Of a stretch of DNA of 64,000 nucleotides, positions 38,496 to 51,600 are shown piece by piece; positions within the stretch are counted from its first letter, which is position 1; every line of letters begins with the position of its first letter. The notes beneath the pieces were generated by a model, which saw nothing but the letters and a program-made list of their open reading frames with translations, searched no databases and was not told where the DNA came from. The stretch is taken from contig WIXG01000121.1 in assembly GCA_009869945.1 (NCBI GenBank), positions 62,001 through 126,000 of the forward strand, written 5' to 3'. Both the position numbers and the translations under genes were made by a program. Origin of the DNA: Mesaphorura yosii (Eukaryota; Arthropoda; Collembola; Poduromorpha; Tullbergiidae).

Positions 38496-39248
38496 GCTGA
38501 GATGGTGATCTACATGCAAAAGAGACGATTTTATTAAACGACTTGACGGGACACTTGAGTCGTAGTCAGTAGTGCGTGGTACAACCCTTGACGGTTAAAA
38601 AGTCAAGCGAATTCTTTCCACACGCACACGTCTTTGTCAATATTCGCCGTCGGTAAGCACTCTAGACCACTACTCGAACAGTCCACCAGCACTTTAATCA
38701 CACCGGCTCACGTAGGCTCAAGAGCCCAAACTGAAAGCTTCCAAGAAGACAGCCCTGTGAAGACGTCAGAGGTACAGGATTCTGCCTTTTGCCTAGTAGT
38801 TGCGACTATTTTAGTTCAATTCTTGGAAAATTACTGAGTACCGCTCAGTGCAAACTAAACCCGATCACTGTCAACCTTTGAACTTCAAAGACATGCAAAT
38901 CCTAGTGCTCCGCTACTTGAATCTAGTGTTAATGATTAAATAACTTCAGTAATCTACTTCGATATGAATTTCGTGTGGAGTAGCGAAAGGTATCCAACCC
39001 GACAACGGACTGTGACTAAATCGGTCAGACCAACGCGCAGTGCCAATAAGTTGCCAAGTACAAAGCGTCAGTCGAGGCACACCTGCCGTGTTCTCTTTAT
39101 GAATGCTTGATGTTATTTGTATTGTATCATCTTTACTTTTGCTTTGTTGTGGTTTTAAATTTAGTCATGTTGCTTGCGCGAGTCTCAATTCATGTTTATA
39201 TTATACCGTAGATCTCCGATTGTGATTCAAATTCACAAAGGAAAGTCA

Positions 39249-39325
39249 CAGGGTGTGAAAAAATCCGATAATTATCGGATAGTTATCAATGATAATTATC
39301 AATGGATAATTATCACCGCACCCTG
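39249..39325. mobile_element. 77-bp hAT-type miniature transposon with 8-bp target duplication
   Basis: The element begins CAGGGTGTG and ends CGCACCCTG (inverted CAGGGTG termini). It is flanked on both sides by a perfect 8-base direct repeat GAAAGTCA (39241-39248 and 39326-39333). The interior is a set of nested palindromes built on GATAATTATC. An 8-bp duplication with CAGGG termini is the signature of hAT transposons. It is far too short to code, so it is a non-autonomous MITE, and the intact duplication suggests a fairly recent insertion. Confidence 0.9.
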
Positions 39326-42300
39326 GAAAGTCATGAAAGGTCAAAGAGCACGTCATAAATAACATTTTTGACAAAATACATCGATCGGGCCTTTATTTGT
39401 AAAACTGATATTAATGCCCGATCGGACAAAGAAGTGTCAAATGTCACGCCGCACGTACATGATTTCACCCATCATCGTGGGAATTCTGCCATCTCGAGAT
39501 TTGTGACGTGCGGAGGACATCACCAAATCCACTTCCGGGAAATTGAATTGCCAAAGGTAGCATGCACACGCCAAAGGTCGGTCTCTCCTGTGGGGTCAAT
39601 TCAAATGATGCTTGATTGGCATAGTTGGATAAAAATAGTGTTCTCTGGAATCATGGCGTGACAAACTTCAAAGAATTGACCGTTAGCTCGTGTTTATGGC
39701 CCCAATTTTGGCACCATTACTATTAACTCTGCAAAGCCATACAAAAATCGTGGAAAACGACGTTGGAGGACCGAAAAAGCAGTGCAGTAACAGTGACTTG
39801 TGCTCGTTATCCGAAAACCATGCCGGCTTCCGGAGGTTGGAGCTCAGCAGGATCATCGCGGCCGGAGGAGTGACAAATAAGGAGGTAGTTTATTTGGAAC
39901 GGTTGACCTAACTGGAATCCAATTTTGCAATAAATCATGCAATAAATATCAATGTCAAAACAAGCAAGCAGTTTACAGTGTGCTCAAAGGATATTGAGTT
40001 TGCTGTGCTTCCTTCTCCAGTTGCTTCATATTTGCTATTGGCTGGTTATGGACATAGACAACGAGCGACGAGCCAGCAGGAGCCGTGCCGTGCTGGTTGA
40101 TTTTTGACTTGACTTATTGAACAATGTGGGCTAAATATTATTGCTATTGCCACGGGATGTGAGTTCAAGAGTCAGTCGTGTCTTGCTTTACGCGATCAAG
40201 CCAAGATCTCTCGGCCGGCTCTCCGTCCTTATGGCTTATGAGCTCTTACTGCAGCACTGCACAGTTTATATTTATTTCTTTGTCAAAGTGCCATCACTAA
40301 TTTTTTATGCTCAACTTAATATGAGATAGAGTAAACATTAAAACCAACACCACACAGGCTCCCAACCGACTTGCTCATTTGAAGAGCCCTGAGCCGTCTT
40401 TCAGTCGTTTGCCATTCAGAATTTGAATTTTAATGGACACAAGCGTCAAGGAGCATTGTCACAATGTCTTGAGTCGCCTAACGCTGACACATTTATTCGC
40501 TAATGCAAAATGTGAAAGTGACATTTTCACAGCGCAGCGTCAAAGAAATTACTCTACATCGCTATCGCGATGGGATTATGGAACTGGGAACTCATTCATT
40601 TAATGCATCAAAGTAATCATAATGCCGACACTTACAGCGCCCGAGAGACCGCAGCTCAACACAGAGCAGAGTGCCGTGCTTGATGCTCGCCTCCTTCAAC
40701 GCAAACGCAATGTTGTCGAATTTGTCCCTTGAGATTGAGAACGAAGGGCAAGAAAAAGCAAAGAAACCAGGCACGCGCACGCCTGAGCCGCAGTTCGCAA
40801 GAAAAGATGAATGAAAGCAAGGCGCAAGAAGCAGGATGAAATGTCTTGGAATGTCATTTATGAGCTGTTACTTGATAGAGTACGACTCCCGCTTGTGCGC
40901 TTGCGGATTGGAATGTGGAATGACATAAATTAGGATCCATAAAATGGTCTCAGTATCAGTAGCAAGTAGCCTGGCCGTGGAAGTGGAATGAAAAGTGGCG
41001 GATGATGAATGATAGTCTGTCTCTGTCTGTCTGCTTTTACTTACAATATTACATTTTGAAGAATGAGAGCAACGCAGTACGCAGTTGAGCTATTCAGCTA
41101 TTCAGCTTTCACATACTTCATCTTCCTGAATCAAACGTCCCGCTTACGCACTACGCATTTGTCCGTTCGCGCGTGCATGTACGCATTTTGATAACTGAAT
41201 GCATGGACAGAATTAATTCTTGACAAGCCAATTTCTGAATAAAACAAGCTGTCCGTTAGATTCTTCATTCAAATCAAGGAACATTTCAGCTTTGACAAAA
41301 GGGCCAGCAAAATTCAATAACAATACGCATACACGTTTCCAATGCTTTCCATGAAGTCTTGCTGCCCGCGCGCTTGTTAGTGCTGCTTGACTAACCAATT
41401 CAGTGAATGAAACAGAAGCAAGTACGCGAGCCGAAGACGGCATTCGCGAATAGCAAATGGACAATATAAAATTGGGAGAAAATTGAATTTGATTGTAAAA
41501 AATAGGAGAGCGAGTAAATTCAGTAAATTGGAATGTGTTTCGAGTTTCCTTATTTGTTTTTGATCTACTTCGGTGAACAGGCACACATCTGGTCTGCCGT
41601 GACGTCATCTTTTGTTTTCAATAGTCACAGGATTCATTTGTGGGTTCGCCAAAGCCCGATCATTAAAACTGTTGAGGGCACTGGGCTTGGCGCTGTACAG
41701 AATTCCGAATCATCGAGGGAGTAGAAAGCGTACGGAAAGACTTGAACTTGGTCTTGGTTTTGTATCGGAAAAGCTTTCTCTTCAAGGAGAGTGAGATATT
41801 CATTCTGTTCAATGAATTCGCGGCTACAAACTACACGAACAATGTGGTTACCAGTGCCTTATTCACTGCACTGGATCTTATTCCATTACGTGAGCTCTGC
41901 TCAGTCAGACGCTCGCTGGTTCCGCCAGATAAAGAGAAGGAATTGCTCTTACTTAATCCACCGCAAACATGAATATATTCGACACGGAATCGGTCTTAAA
42001 CAACAAAGAAGCACAGCGGAGCAGAAAATTTCGTAAAGTGAAATGAAAAGCAATACAGAGGCCAAAGAATGCGAGAAAGTGCCCGCGACATGTGTAGAAC
42101 ACATGTGTCATGTTGTATGCGGGCGCGACAAGACTCAATGAAAAGAACTCTCTTGTGATTTGTTCTCTCCCTTTTATGGAGTCTCGGTCGCAGTTGAGCA
42201 CTAATTCCAATTGAGCACTGTCACCGCATGCCACAAAGCAAAGTGCAAAGCAAAATTCAATTGGCTGAGGCAGAAGGCAGAAACGAGCGCCAGGGTCAGA

Positions 42301-45239
42301 GTGCAAGTGTCTAATTCCAGTCGCACGTGTCGTGGATTCGGATTTCTTTCACTTTGGCTTAATTAATAGAATTACTTCTAGCCGGATCATTCTTGAATGG
42401 CTTCAGCTTCAGCGGATTCGGCGCAAATGAAAGTTAAAGTTTGAGTGCGAGCGTGGAAGTGAATGAGACCAGACCCGAATTCGACTCTCACATAGGGCAA
42501 GAAAAATTCCAGAAAAACTGGCTATGGTGAATTCAAGTCGAAATTAAACAAGAGTCTTTAAAAGGGCAAGAATGAAAGAGAAAAAAGAAAAGTCATTCGT
42601 AATTACTCAAGCAGTAGTAGCGTACTTTGAACTGAAAGTGATTGAATTCAACTCTGGCCTCCAGAGACCACATCGAACTAAATTATTCAATCCTCGTTGG
42701 ATGAATGAATTTGATACAACACCAAGAAATTACGCCTGAGTGGTCTGACATTCAGATTCCTGGAAACACATGCCAGTGATTTGTATTCTTAAAACATCGA
42801 CTATTTAAACAATGCCGTGAAACCTGGGTTGGTACTGCTTAGATTTCCAAGAATCAAAAACTTTGGTTGGAAAAATTACAAATCACGATTAATTTCGTCA
42901 TCTTGTCATATTATCCTTACAGAAATAGAATTATTAGTTTCTTATTGTGGCAGCTTGGAATTGGTGCTTGGAGCTGGAACTGAAGCAAAAACCAAAGTCT
43001 TAGACAGGCTTTGTTTCGTCAGCACCGCATTGCAATGGGATTCTATTTTTATTATTAGCAGACACCACCCGTGGTCTCTCTCTTCTGGCTGCTGCGAATT
43101 TCTCAAGAAGTCATCTTTAAATCCTGCTCACTGTTCTCCGCTCCGTGATGAACTCCGTCGTCGTTGTCTCATCTCCTGTTCACTCCACTTCGCTAAACCT
43201 CATCTCCCTTATCCCAGCCTCATCCCGTAGAAATCAAGTTCCCATTCCATACCACGCATTTCGCATTCTGCGGTTCAGTTGCCTTCGTTCTCGAGAAACT
43301 AACACGAGCAAGAGTTAGTTAAGATGAAGAATTCGCTGTTGTTTCTTTTGTTAAGTCTTTCGTTTTATCTCGAGACAAAATGGAGTTGGAGTGGAGAAAA
43401 ATAATGGAATTCGTCATGTGCGAAGAGTGAAAGTACTTTTCTTTGTGCTGTGTCAGGAAATGAAATGTGTTGAGTGTTGAGTCAAAGACCGAAAGACTTT
43501 GTTGGAATTTGTAATAAACTAAAAAATTTCCGAATCAAGACGGGATTTCAATGAGGTAGTAAAAGAGGAAATTGAAAATACTCTGATTAAAGTCACAGAC
43601 TTTTTGGTTCGCCAGACTCGAGAGAATTTTCAATTACCTTGATTTTCCTAAGCTCTGAATTGATGTATTGGAAAATAGGCATCGGATGAATGAAAGGTGA
43701 CTGCGAATGTGACTGAGTGAGATGGGAAATCTTTGAGCCGGATTCCAGACGATTCGTACTGAACCTACCGACGGAACAAAATTTCCTGCTTGTGAAGAAT
43801 GAATCGGATCGGCTTTGTCCTTCGAAAGTGCACGAACTCCAAATTCTATTATATTTTGAACTCCAAGAATCAAGTCGCTCAACTGAAGACACAACAAGCC
43901 CATTATCCTCAATCTGTTTGTATGAAAATGGTTTATTAATGGAAGCAACTTCCGAAATGTGAACGCACCAAAAGTTTCCTTATGCGGGCTGATTTTTTCA
44001 TAAGACTTTGATATTTCCTTCTCGTGGGGATCATTTTCTCATCTTCCAATGATTTCCTAAATTATTTGCAGCCGGAACACGTAATATTCATGCAACAACT
44101 TTTTACCCGAAGCCGAAACAAACCCACTTCCATAATCCCTTCCACGGCTCACCGACTGACGAATCAAGCAAACTATGCATGCATGCAGGGCCATAAAAGA
44201 TGAGTAAAGTGTTTATGATGATGCCGGAACTTACATACTAAATAGTTAACCAAGGCAATTCTCCACAGACTGCCACGTTGCCTAGCCAGATGCCTTGCAG
44301 AACGCGAAAAAGAAATCTAAGGCATAAGAGCAAAGCAAAGCAGGTAAAATGTGAAGCAGAACGCAGTACAATTTTTCCTGTATAATGAAAGCCTAGAAAA
44401 GATTGCACAGTAAAAGTAGATTTTAACAAAGCCGTTGCCTTTGCCGTTGCCGTCGTCCTGTTATTCATTCTCAGAAGGAGCAAAAAAATTCTCCAAAAAC
44501 ATTTATAGTCCGTGAAGCGTGAAATTTTCTTGTAGCCTGCTTGCTAAAAAATTCTACGAGACCAAGCTTTCGCTTTTACCGGCATGGACCACTCGACTCG
44601 ACTCCGGGCACAAGCACGGGGCTGAATGATCAGCGCATTTCTTTCGAAATTGAATCACAGAGGAGTTGGCAAGGCATGGAGCAGACCAAGCAGTAAAACG
44701 ACCTGCCTATTATTTCCCACTAAACACAAACAGGAAAATAATGCGCGCTTGCAGAAAGTGTAATAATAAAAAAATAAAGTTAAATCCGAGTAAGCACAAA
44801 AATAAGAAACTGAAAACATGAAACAGAAGTTTCTTTTTACTTGTTTAGAATATAAATTAAGCTCGGACTGGGAGCGGCCGTATTCCGAGATGAATTATTG
44901 CCGTCGTGTTCCATTTTATTCTCCTATTTCCTGGCACAGCGTTAAGAAGCCATGCAGCCGTAATGCTCTTGCAATTATTAGCGTCATTTGGGTCAACGTA
45001 AATTCTCCGTCTCATGTTTATTGCATTACGAGCTTCGCATTTCTGGGAGATGAGACACCGGAGTTGGAAAGCCGGATGCTAGACCAGACGTAAATTAAAG
45101 TAGCTTTGAAGAATTTGACATTTTATTAAATTTAGGCTGGCTTTCCGTCAATGTGGCATGAAATGGTTTCAAGACTTGAGACAAATTGAATTTCATCGGA
45201 CGACAGTCGACTCAGTGGGGAATGGCAAGTACCTTGAAA

Positions 45240-45605
45240 GATATGTTCTAATGAACTTGATTTTAAAGAGAAATATGTGTGCAATAATGCTATCCATAAC
45301 TATACTACTTCGCATTCTAATGATTTTAATGTAAATTTTAAAGTTAAAGGAACTTTCGGTTATTCCACATTTCATTTTAAATCTATACAGTTGTGAAATT
45401 CTCTGCCCAATGATATTAAAGAATGTAACTCTCTTTATGCTTTCAAATCAAAATTGAAATCATTGATATTGGATAAATGAACTGCTTCTTATTGTAATTA
45501 TTCAATGTAAGACCAATAATTTTTGGATTCTGTCTTCATTCTGTCAATGTGAATTGCCTGATACACGACAAAAACAATGGAGAATAATTAATTAATTAAT
45601 TAATT
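45240..45605 (+). mobile_element. Decayed 3' end of a non-LTR retrotransposon (LINE)
   Basis: A frame from about 45247 to the TGA at 45478-45480 reads VCNNAIHNYTTSHSNDFNV, then GTFGYSTFHFKSIQL, a stop where the family has Trp, NSLPNDIKECNSLYAFKSKL and KSLILDK. This matches the conserved C-terminal end of Jockey/RTE/CR1-type reverse-transcriptase polyproteins (HNYxTR..., G..S......WNSLP..I.....FK..LK). The Trp-to-stop change at 45394-45396 and the loss of upstream sequence make it a dead 5'-truncated copy. It runs into an (AATT)n tail at its 3' end, as in several LINE clades. Confidence 0.75.
45585..45605. repeat. (AATT)n simple repeat
   Basis: About five tandem copies of a 4-base AATT/TAAT unit form the tail of the LINE remnant. 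Confidence 0.7.
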
Positions 45606-48600
45606 TGTGGAACGGAAATGAGACCGACGATGAGAAAATTAGGAAGTATCTTCCCATAAGTTACTTAAATTTTATTTTTAATTTCTGAACTGCATGAAGG
45701 ATGCTTTTAAAATATTAAAATGAGGCTCATTCATTCATCGTACATATTCATCATTGCTATCAGATTACCAAACTGGAAGATCTTATCAGAAATCTAATTG
45801 CAAACAGGAATACGCCGACCTTTCAGAAAGAACCACAGTAAATATTAGGTTCGAATAATTTCAAAAAAAGAACATCGTAGTGCCAGAATACGCTGTTTCA
45901 CTGCAATAGGGCTGCAGCAGCGCGCTGGGTACTTGCCAAAAATATGCAATTTAATGAAGACATAAATGCAATTCACTGAGATTCCGGCAAGGCACACTTA
46001 GCATATAATTACCATACAGCCATTATCGCGTAACGAAAATATGGCACCGTTTCAATTGACGACAGGAATAATACGAATATTTGCCAGTTCAAATCTTTAA
46101 ATGGAAAATGCGTGTTCCTATTTTATTTTGCTCCATATTTAATAAGTGCTATTACGAGTCAGTCAGCCAAAAAAGCTTGGAGCTCGAACCAAATCAATCT
46201 CGGCGCAGTGCAGTTTATTGCTCCGGCTGTGGCTGTGGCCGCATTATTCGCCGATTAGAAGCCTGAAGGAGAAGCGCCCCGGAACTTGAACATAAATCAA
46301 ATCAATGAAATTACCCGTTCATCAATCACTCGCCGAGCAGAACCCGGATCGTGTAAGTACACGAACCGTGACCATTACCAGCATGCAAGCTCCTCACAAC
46401 AGAAGTAGCAGCGCTTGGTGGAGCTACAAAGATGAAAGAGATGAAAATAGAAAAGAAAAGAAAGGAATGGATTACTGAATTGCCGCTCGTGCTCCTCGTG
46501 CACTCACACGTAAGGCTTATTATTACTTATTACACTTGCTCAGCTTCGAAAAGTGCAAGAGTTGGCCGTTTTGTTTTCCGTGCCTTGGAGTGGTTTTGTA
46601 ACAATTTTTCTCTTTCTCTCGCTCACACTCTTCTTTTTGCAGTTGACAATGCTTTCACAGCATTAAAGCTTCTGCCTCTGCTTTTGCTCTACTCTTCCGG
46701 AGTTCAAAACAGTGTAAGTCGGCCGACGAGTCGGCTGAGTTCAAGAGCAAAGAGTTCAAGTACCAGACATTAGAAAGCAAGGGCAGCATCATCATCACCG
46801 CGATACGATACGGATCTTAAAGTGGAAAGACTCAGAGAAAGTGCGATGGTAGTTGAAAAGTATTAGCATTAGCAAAGTAGCAAAAAGTAGCAAGCAAACA
46901 GACAGCAACAAAAGACTTTCGCCCGTAAAACTGCGCTTCCAAGTATCATCCTACTTTTTTTGCTTTAAAAGTTACAAATGGAAGTACCAAAATTAGGGCA
47001 AAGTAACAAAGCAATAGCAATAGCAATGACGGTAATATTATTATACATCAGCAAAGTATAAGCACAAATAAATGTACACATGAGTAGCTCGTGCAGCTTT
47101 CAACTTTCACAAATATGCGCTTTCAAGTGTGTTGGCAATATTAATAACCATAATAAGATCTTTCCAGGCCAGGTAATTTTATTTCAGTCTCGATGACAGC
47201 GAATAGTGCTTATTAACAAGCATCTATTCCCGCTACTTTCTTATTTTGAAGGATTTCGTGAGTGTTTCCTAGTAGCACTCAATTTCTTTTTGATGTGATA
47301 ATCAAAGCGGTGCGGTGGTTTTAAAATAATTTGAGGAACTGCACAGCAGCCAACTCGAGAAATTGGCAAAAGCGTACCTCCTTCGGCTTTTATTCGAGCT
47401 CGGGTGTGGTCAATTGAGTTGCTTTGTACTCGTGCTTGTTATTCAGATTTCAGAAATTCTAAGCCGTAAACAATTTCGTTTTAAAAATGGTGCAGTGGGA
47501 AGAAAAATTTATTTTTACAGCGGTTTGTTGTTCGTGGAAAAATATGTCTCTTTCATGTAGATTTCATTCGAAGTGATATCGAATTATCTCGAGATTTGTA
47601 AATTAACTCCGCATATAACACAAAATGTAAACATGATAGCGTCCATCATCAGGAGACAAGCCACTCAATCTCTGAAAAGGTTCTCCTTTGAAAACGTCTA
47701 ATTTAGAACCGTAGATAATTCTCGAGGGCTCGAACCCTCACCAGCAGGTAATTACAAGCAGTTGATTTTTGCCGTTGCCATTTCGCATTAGTAAGGATTC
47801 GCCTCCACTTTACTACCGCTTCTAATGACGTAAATTGTGATTGTGGGTTTTAATGAATAAACTTTTTCTTCCACTCCGCAATTCGATCCATCCATCTAGT
47901 AGATAATTAGACTTATTTTTAATGATGGAACGGCGAACGAGGGTTTGAATTTTGTGTTGAAATTCATGTTGAGTAATTTAGGGTCCCACACAATGAATTG
48001 AGATTTGGCAAAGTACTGACGAGATCAGCTTTCTCTTTCTCTCGTGACCTGCCCTTTCTAAATGCGCGCCGTGCACTAAAATCTCATGTATTTTGTAGTG
48101 TTCTTTGGCATGGCCCATCCATTTGATCCATACATCATCTAATTATAATGCGGAGCATCAGAGTCTAAATTAGGCGGAAACAATAATCAATCCATCCCTT
48201 CCTTTCTTTTATGGAGACGCTGCCAATTTCTTCCTGGGCCGGTCTCGGTTGGCTGGCTGGGCTCTGTTCCGCGGCGCACTTCTCTATAATACTGGTTTGA
48301 ATGAAAATGTAGATGTAAAGTAGAATAGTGAATAGCTGAATGGCGAAGCGATGAATGGTAAGTGCTTGTGCTGTAGAAGTAAAATGTGGTTTTACTCTGT
48401 GTACTGACTTGGCATATCTTAACTCAGCTCTCTTCCGCTTCAACACAATAGCTGAGGCTGCGGCGTCGCGTATTTGTATGTCGGCATTTCTAAATTACAT
48501 ATACCGACCATAAACTACTGCTTATAGACAGGAACTTTTCACTGACCTTCTTTTCTTTCTCCGGCTTGGCCCGGTTACCGCTTTTTTGCAACGCATTGCG

Positions 48601-51600
48601 AGTACCGTACAGCGTATGCCGGATGATAATATTATCAAACTTATTTGGATCAATACGGTAAAGGGTTATTTTTCTATTCTATTGGGAATATCATTATTAT
48701 TATTACATAAAGTACGGAAACTGAGTAAAAGCTTTGGCAAAAGCAAAAGCACGAGCCGCGTCATTTTGCCTGCGCTGCCATTTCTCAATTCGCAAGTTTA
48801 CATTCTTGAAACTTTTCTGTCTGCGCCTTGCCTTGTCTTTTTTTCCTTCAATCAACTCAATGTCCCGTGTTCATACGTGCAGTGTTATTGCCATTGCATT
48901 ATTGGCTTGTTGAGCTTATATGAATTCAGTATATTCATGTCGGTCTGAGTGCGTGTGGTTGAAACTAAGAAGCTTCAGTTAAGCAGAGAAGTTGGTAGTA
49001 AGTTGGCGCAAGAACTGAATGAAGGAAGGAGGAAAAGTTCTCCGCTGAATCTTTGATGATAATTTTTTGCGAGCTCAAAATAACGAAAAAGAAACACGCT
49101 GGTGAGCTGCTCCTTTTGCTGGATATGCTTCAAATACCACTCACTCAGTGCCCGCACATCAAAGTGCGAGAGCAAGCCACTCATTACATGTGCTGATGGA
49201 AATAGAACGAAAGAGAAGAAAGACGGGATTGGTGACACGTGTTTCCGATCTCTGTACCTTGATTCTTATTCTTATGTTGCTTCGCCTGAGATCTCTTGAA
49301 GGGATTCCTTTTCTTCTTTTCTTGTTTACAATTTCTGTATTCTTCGTGAACTAGCAGTGTAAGCGTGCGTCGGGACAATAGATTTATTTACTACATTTTT
49401 ATTGAATGAAATGCCAAGAAGAGTAATAAACATTACACCAGCCAAGCAACCAAGCGCAGACAAGAGCGCAGCTCAACACAAGAGAAGTGCAGCCGTCGAA
49501 CTCGAACGAACACTTTTGTTCAACGAGCTTATAAATTACTCGCCGCAATTTAGTCTTGCTCGCATCAATGCACTTAAATTTATTGATCTGAATCCGCTTA
49601 CCGTTGCCCTGCTTCTCCTTCCCGTGATCTTTAACCCGGCACTCACATTTTACGGCCGTCATCGTAAAGCACGACGTGGCACGCACTTTAGCTGTTCATA
49701 ATTTAATTTGACTTTGTCTCGCATTCTCTCCACGTGCACAACGCCACAGCTCACTGTTCGCCGTTCACTGTTCTGTGGAATTGTATTGTGCTGTGCCACT
49801 TTGTCGACGCCAAAATCCAATAACTCAGGAACGCGCCAGCTCGCTGCGCTGATGGAACTTTTATCTAACAATATGAATCATTTATGGAATGTCTGTATTG
49901 TTTCTAATTCATCATCAAAAATACTTGCCTGGATTCATTCTACGTATTTGAGTATTTTCTGCTGACACTGACGAAGTAGAGTGTAACTGATAAGTCGAAT
50001 GACAGACAGAAGCGCAGAAGTAAACTTGGTCACTAAAACGAGACTTGATACTTGATAGGGCTGGACGCTGAAGGAGACGAATGAGTTTTATAATTGGGAC
50101 GAACCACAAATAGAATTTTCACAAAAGACAGCCAGATGGCTTAATGAGAAATGACCACAAGGTAGTAATAAAAATAGCAAAAGCGCATGTCATCGCCACA
50201 GCTCTTCTCTTTCTCTTCTACTTATGCCATTGCACTCAATATTCAGTATACGGTTCAACGTACAATCAAACTCAGAGTAACTTTCTCCTGGTCCTCCTCA
50301 CTGCAGTAGCAGTGAACCGAACTGCATTTGCGATTCACTTTCAGTTTCTATTACGCAGGGCAGGAGAAGCCAAGAATCCCTTAACTCACTTCCTCAACAA
50401 CTTTTTACTCAATAAATCTTGTTTCTTATGTCTTATAAATGACAGGCTGAATGGTTTTGGTTTCCCGTAATAAATCTCACGGACAATTAAAAATGTAGGA
50501 GGATGCAGGGCAGACTTCGAATACAAATTTTAGAGCAAAGTTTCGATAATGCAGCGCATTGCAAAAAAGAGAAGCAGAAGGAGGTCATTCAGGAGAATTG
50601 ACTTTCACTATCTGCTTGCTTACGCAGTCGAATTCCTTTCTCGCTGTCTGGGAAGACATTGTCTGGCGCTCCGATGCAAAAACAGATCAGAAAAATTTTG
50701 AGCATCAAAAACAAGCCAAGAATTATAAATTGTACAAATCAAACAAACCGCACGTGGGCTCCTTTCTTTCTAATATAAAAATTGGCTGACATTCGGCATG
50801 GCACTTGCTTCATAATTGCCATGTTCATAAATGCGAATAGTACGATTAAATTTTACAAATTCACACACCTGAAGTTTTCAGGTCTAGACATTTGAAGGGT
50901 CTTTTGAACGTCCACGTTCAAAGTTCAAAGAGTACGCTCGTTATTTATTGAATTCAGTTAATGCAGTTGAGTTGAAATCCTTTCAATGACAAGCAGGACA
51001 TAATCGCACAATTCTTGCAGTATAAATTATAAATTTTACGCTTAAGCACTTCGGCTAATTTGAAGTTTCTGCGAGTGGATGTGTAATGTAATTTATTTTT
51101 AACAACGCAAAATGTTTATTCTGTGTGTTTATTTATCAGCAAGGCGAGAATAAGTTATGCAAATCTAGCTGCTGGCGTATGCTTTGTAAGAAAATGAATT
51201 TTTTGATGGATGTACTGCTCGCTGTTTGCAATTGCCTTACGACGGAGAATGGACGAGCAGTCCACGGTCATCAGTCAGAAAACGAACAAACAACTTCAAT
51301 TTTCCGGAAACAAATGAACCATAATACAAATTCTGTACAAAGCGCATCGGATGCACATTCTCAGGACGCGAAGCGACGTGGCACAATGCTCAATTCTATT
51401 CAGCATGCGGCAGTGTTCTACAATTCAGTGCGGAGAAAGCAAGTGAAAGCAAAAAACATGGAACGGCATGGGATAATAGAAAAAAGCAGAAAAATGTAAA
51501 TATTGTACAAGAGATGAATATTAAAGAATAATAGATTCTTGCATTGTTGCTGGTTTCGAGTTGAATTCAACAACACGCCTACGCGCATGGTGCGGCCAAG

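Noticed and set aside
42817-43230. 137-codon plus-strand frame
   Set aside because: No domain or flanking splice sites, and composition is not protein-like.
47730-47760. B-box-like GGCTCGAACCCTC
   Set aside because: No matching A box or acceptor stem upstream, so not called as a tRNA.
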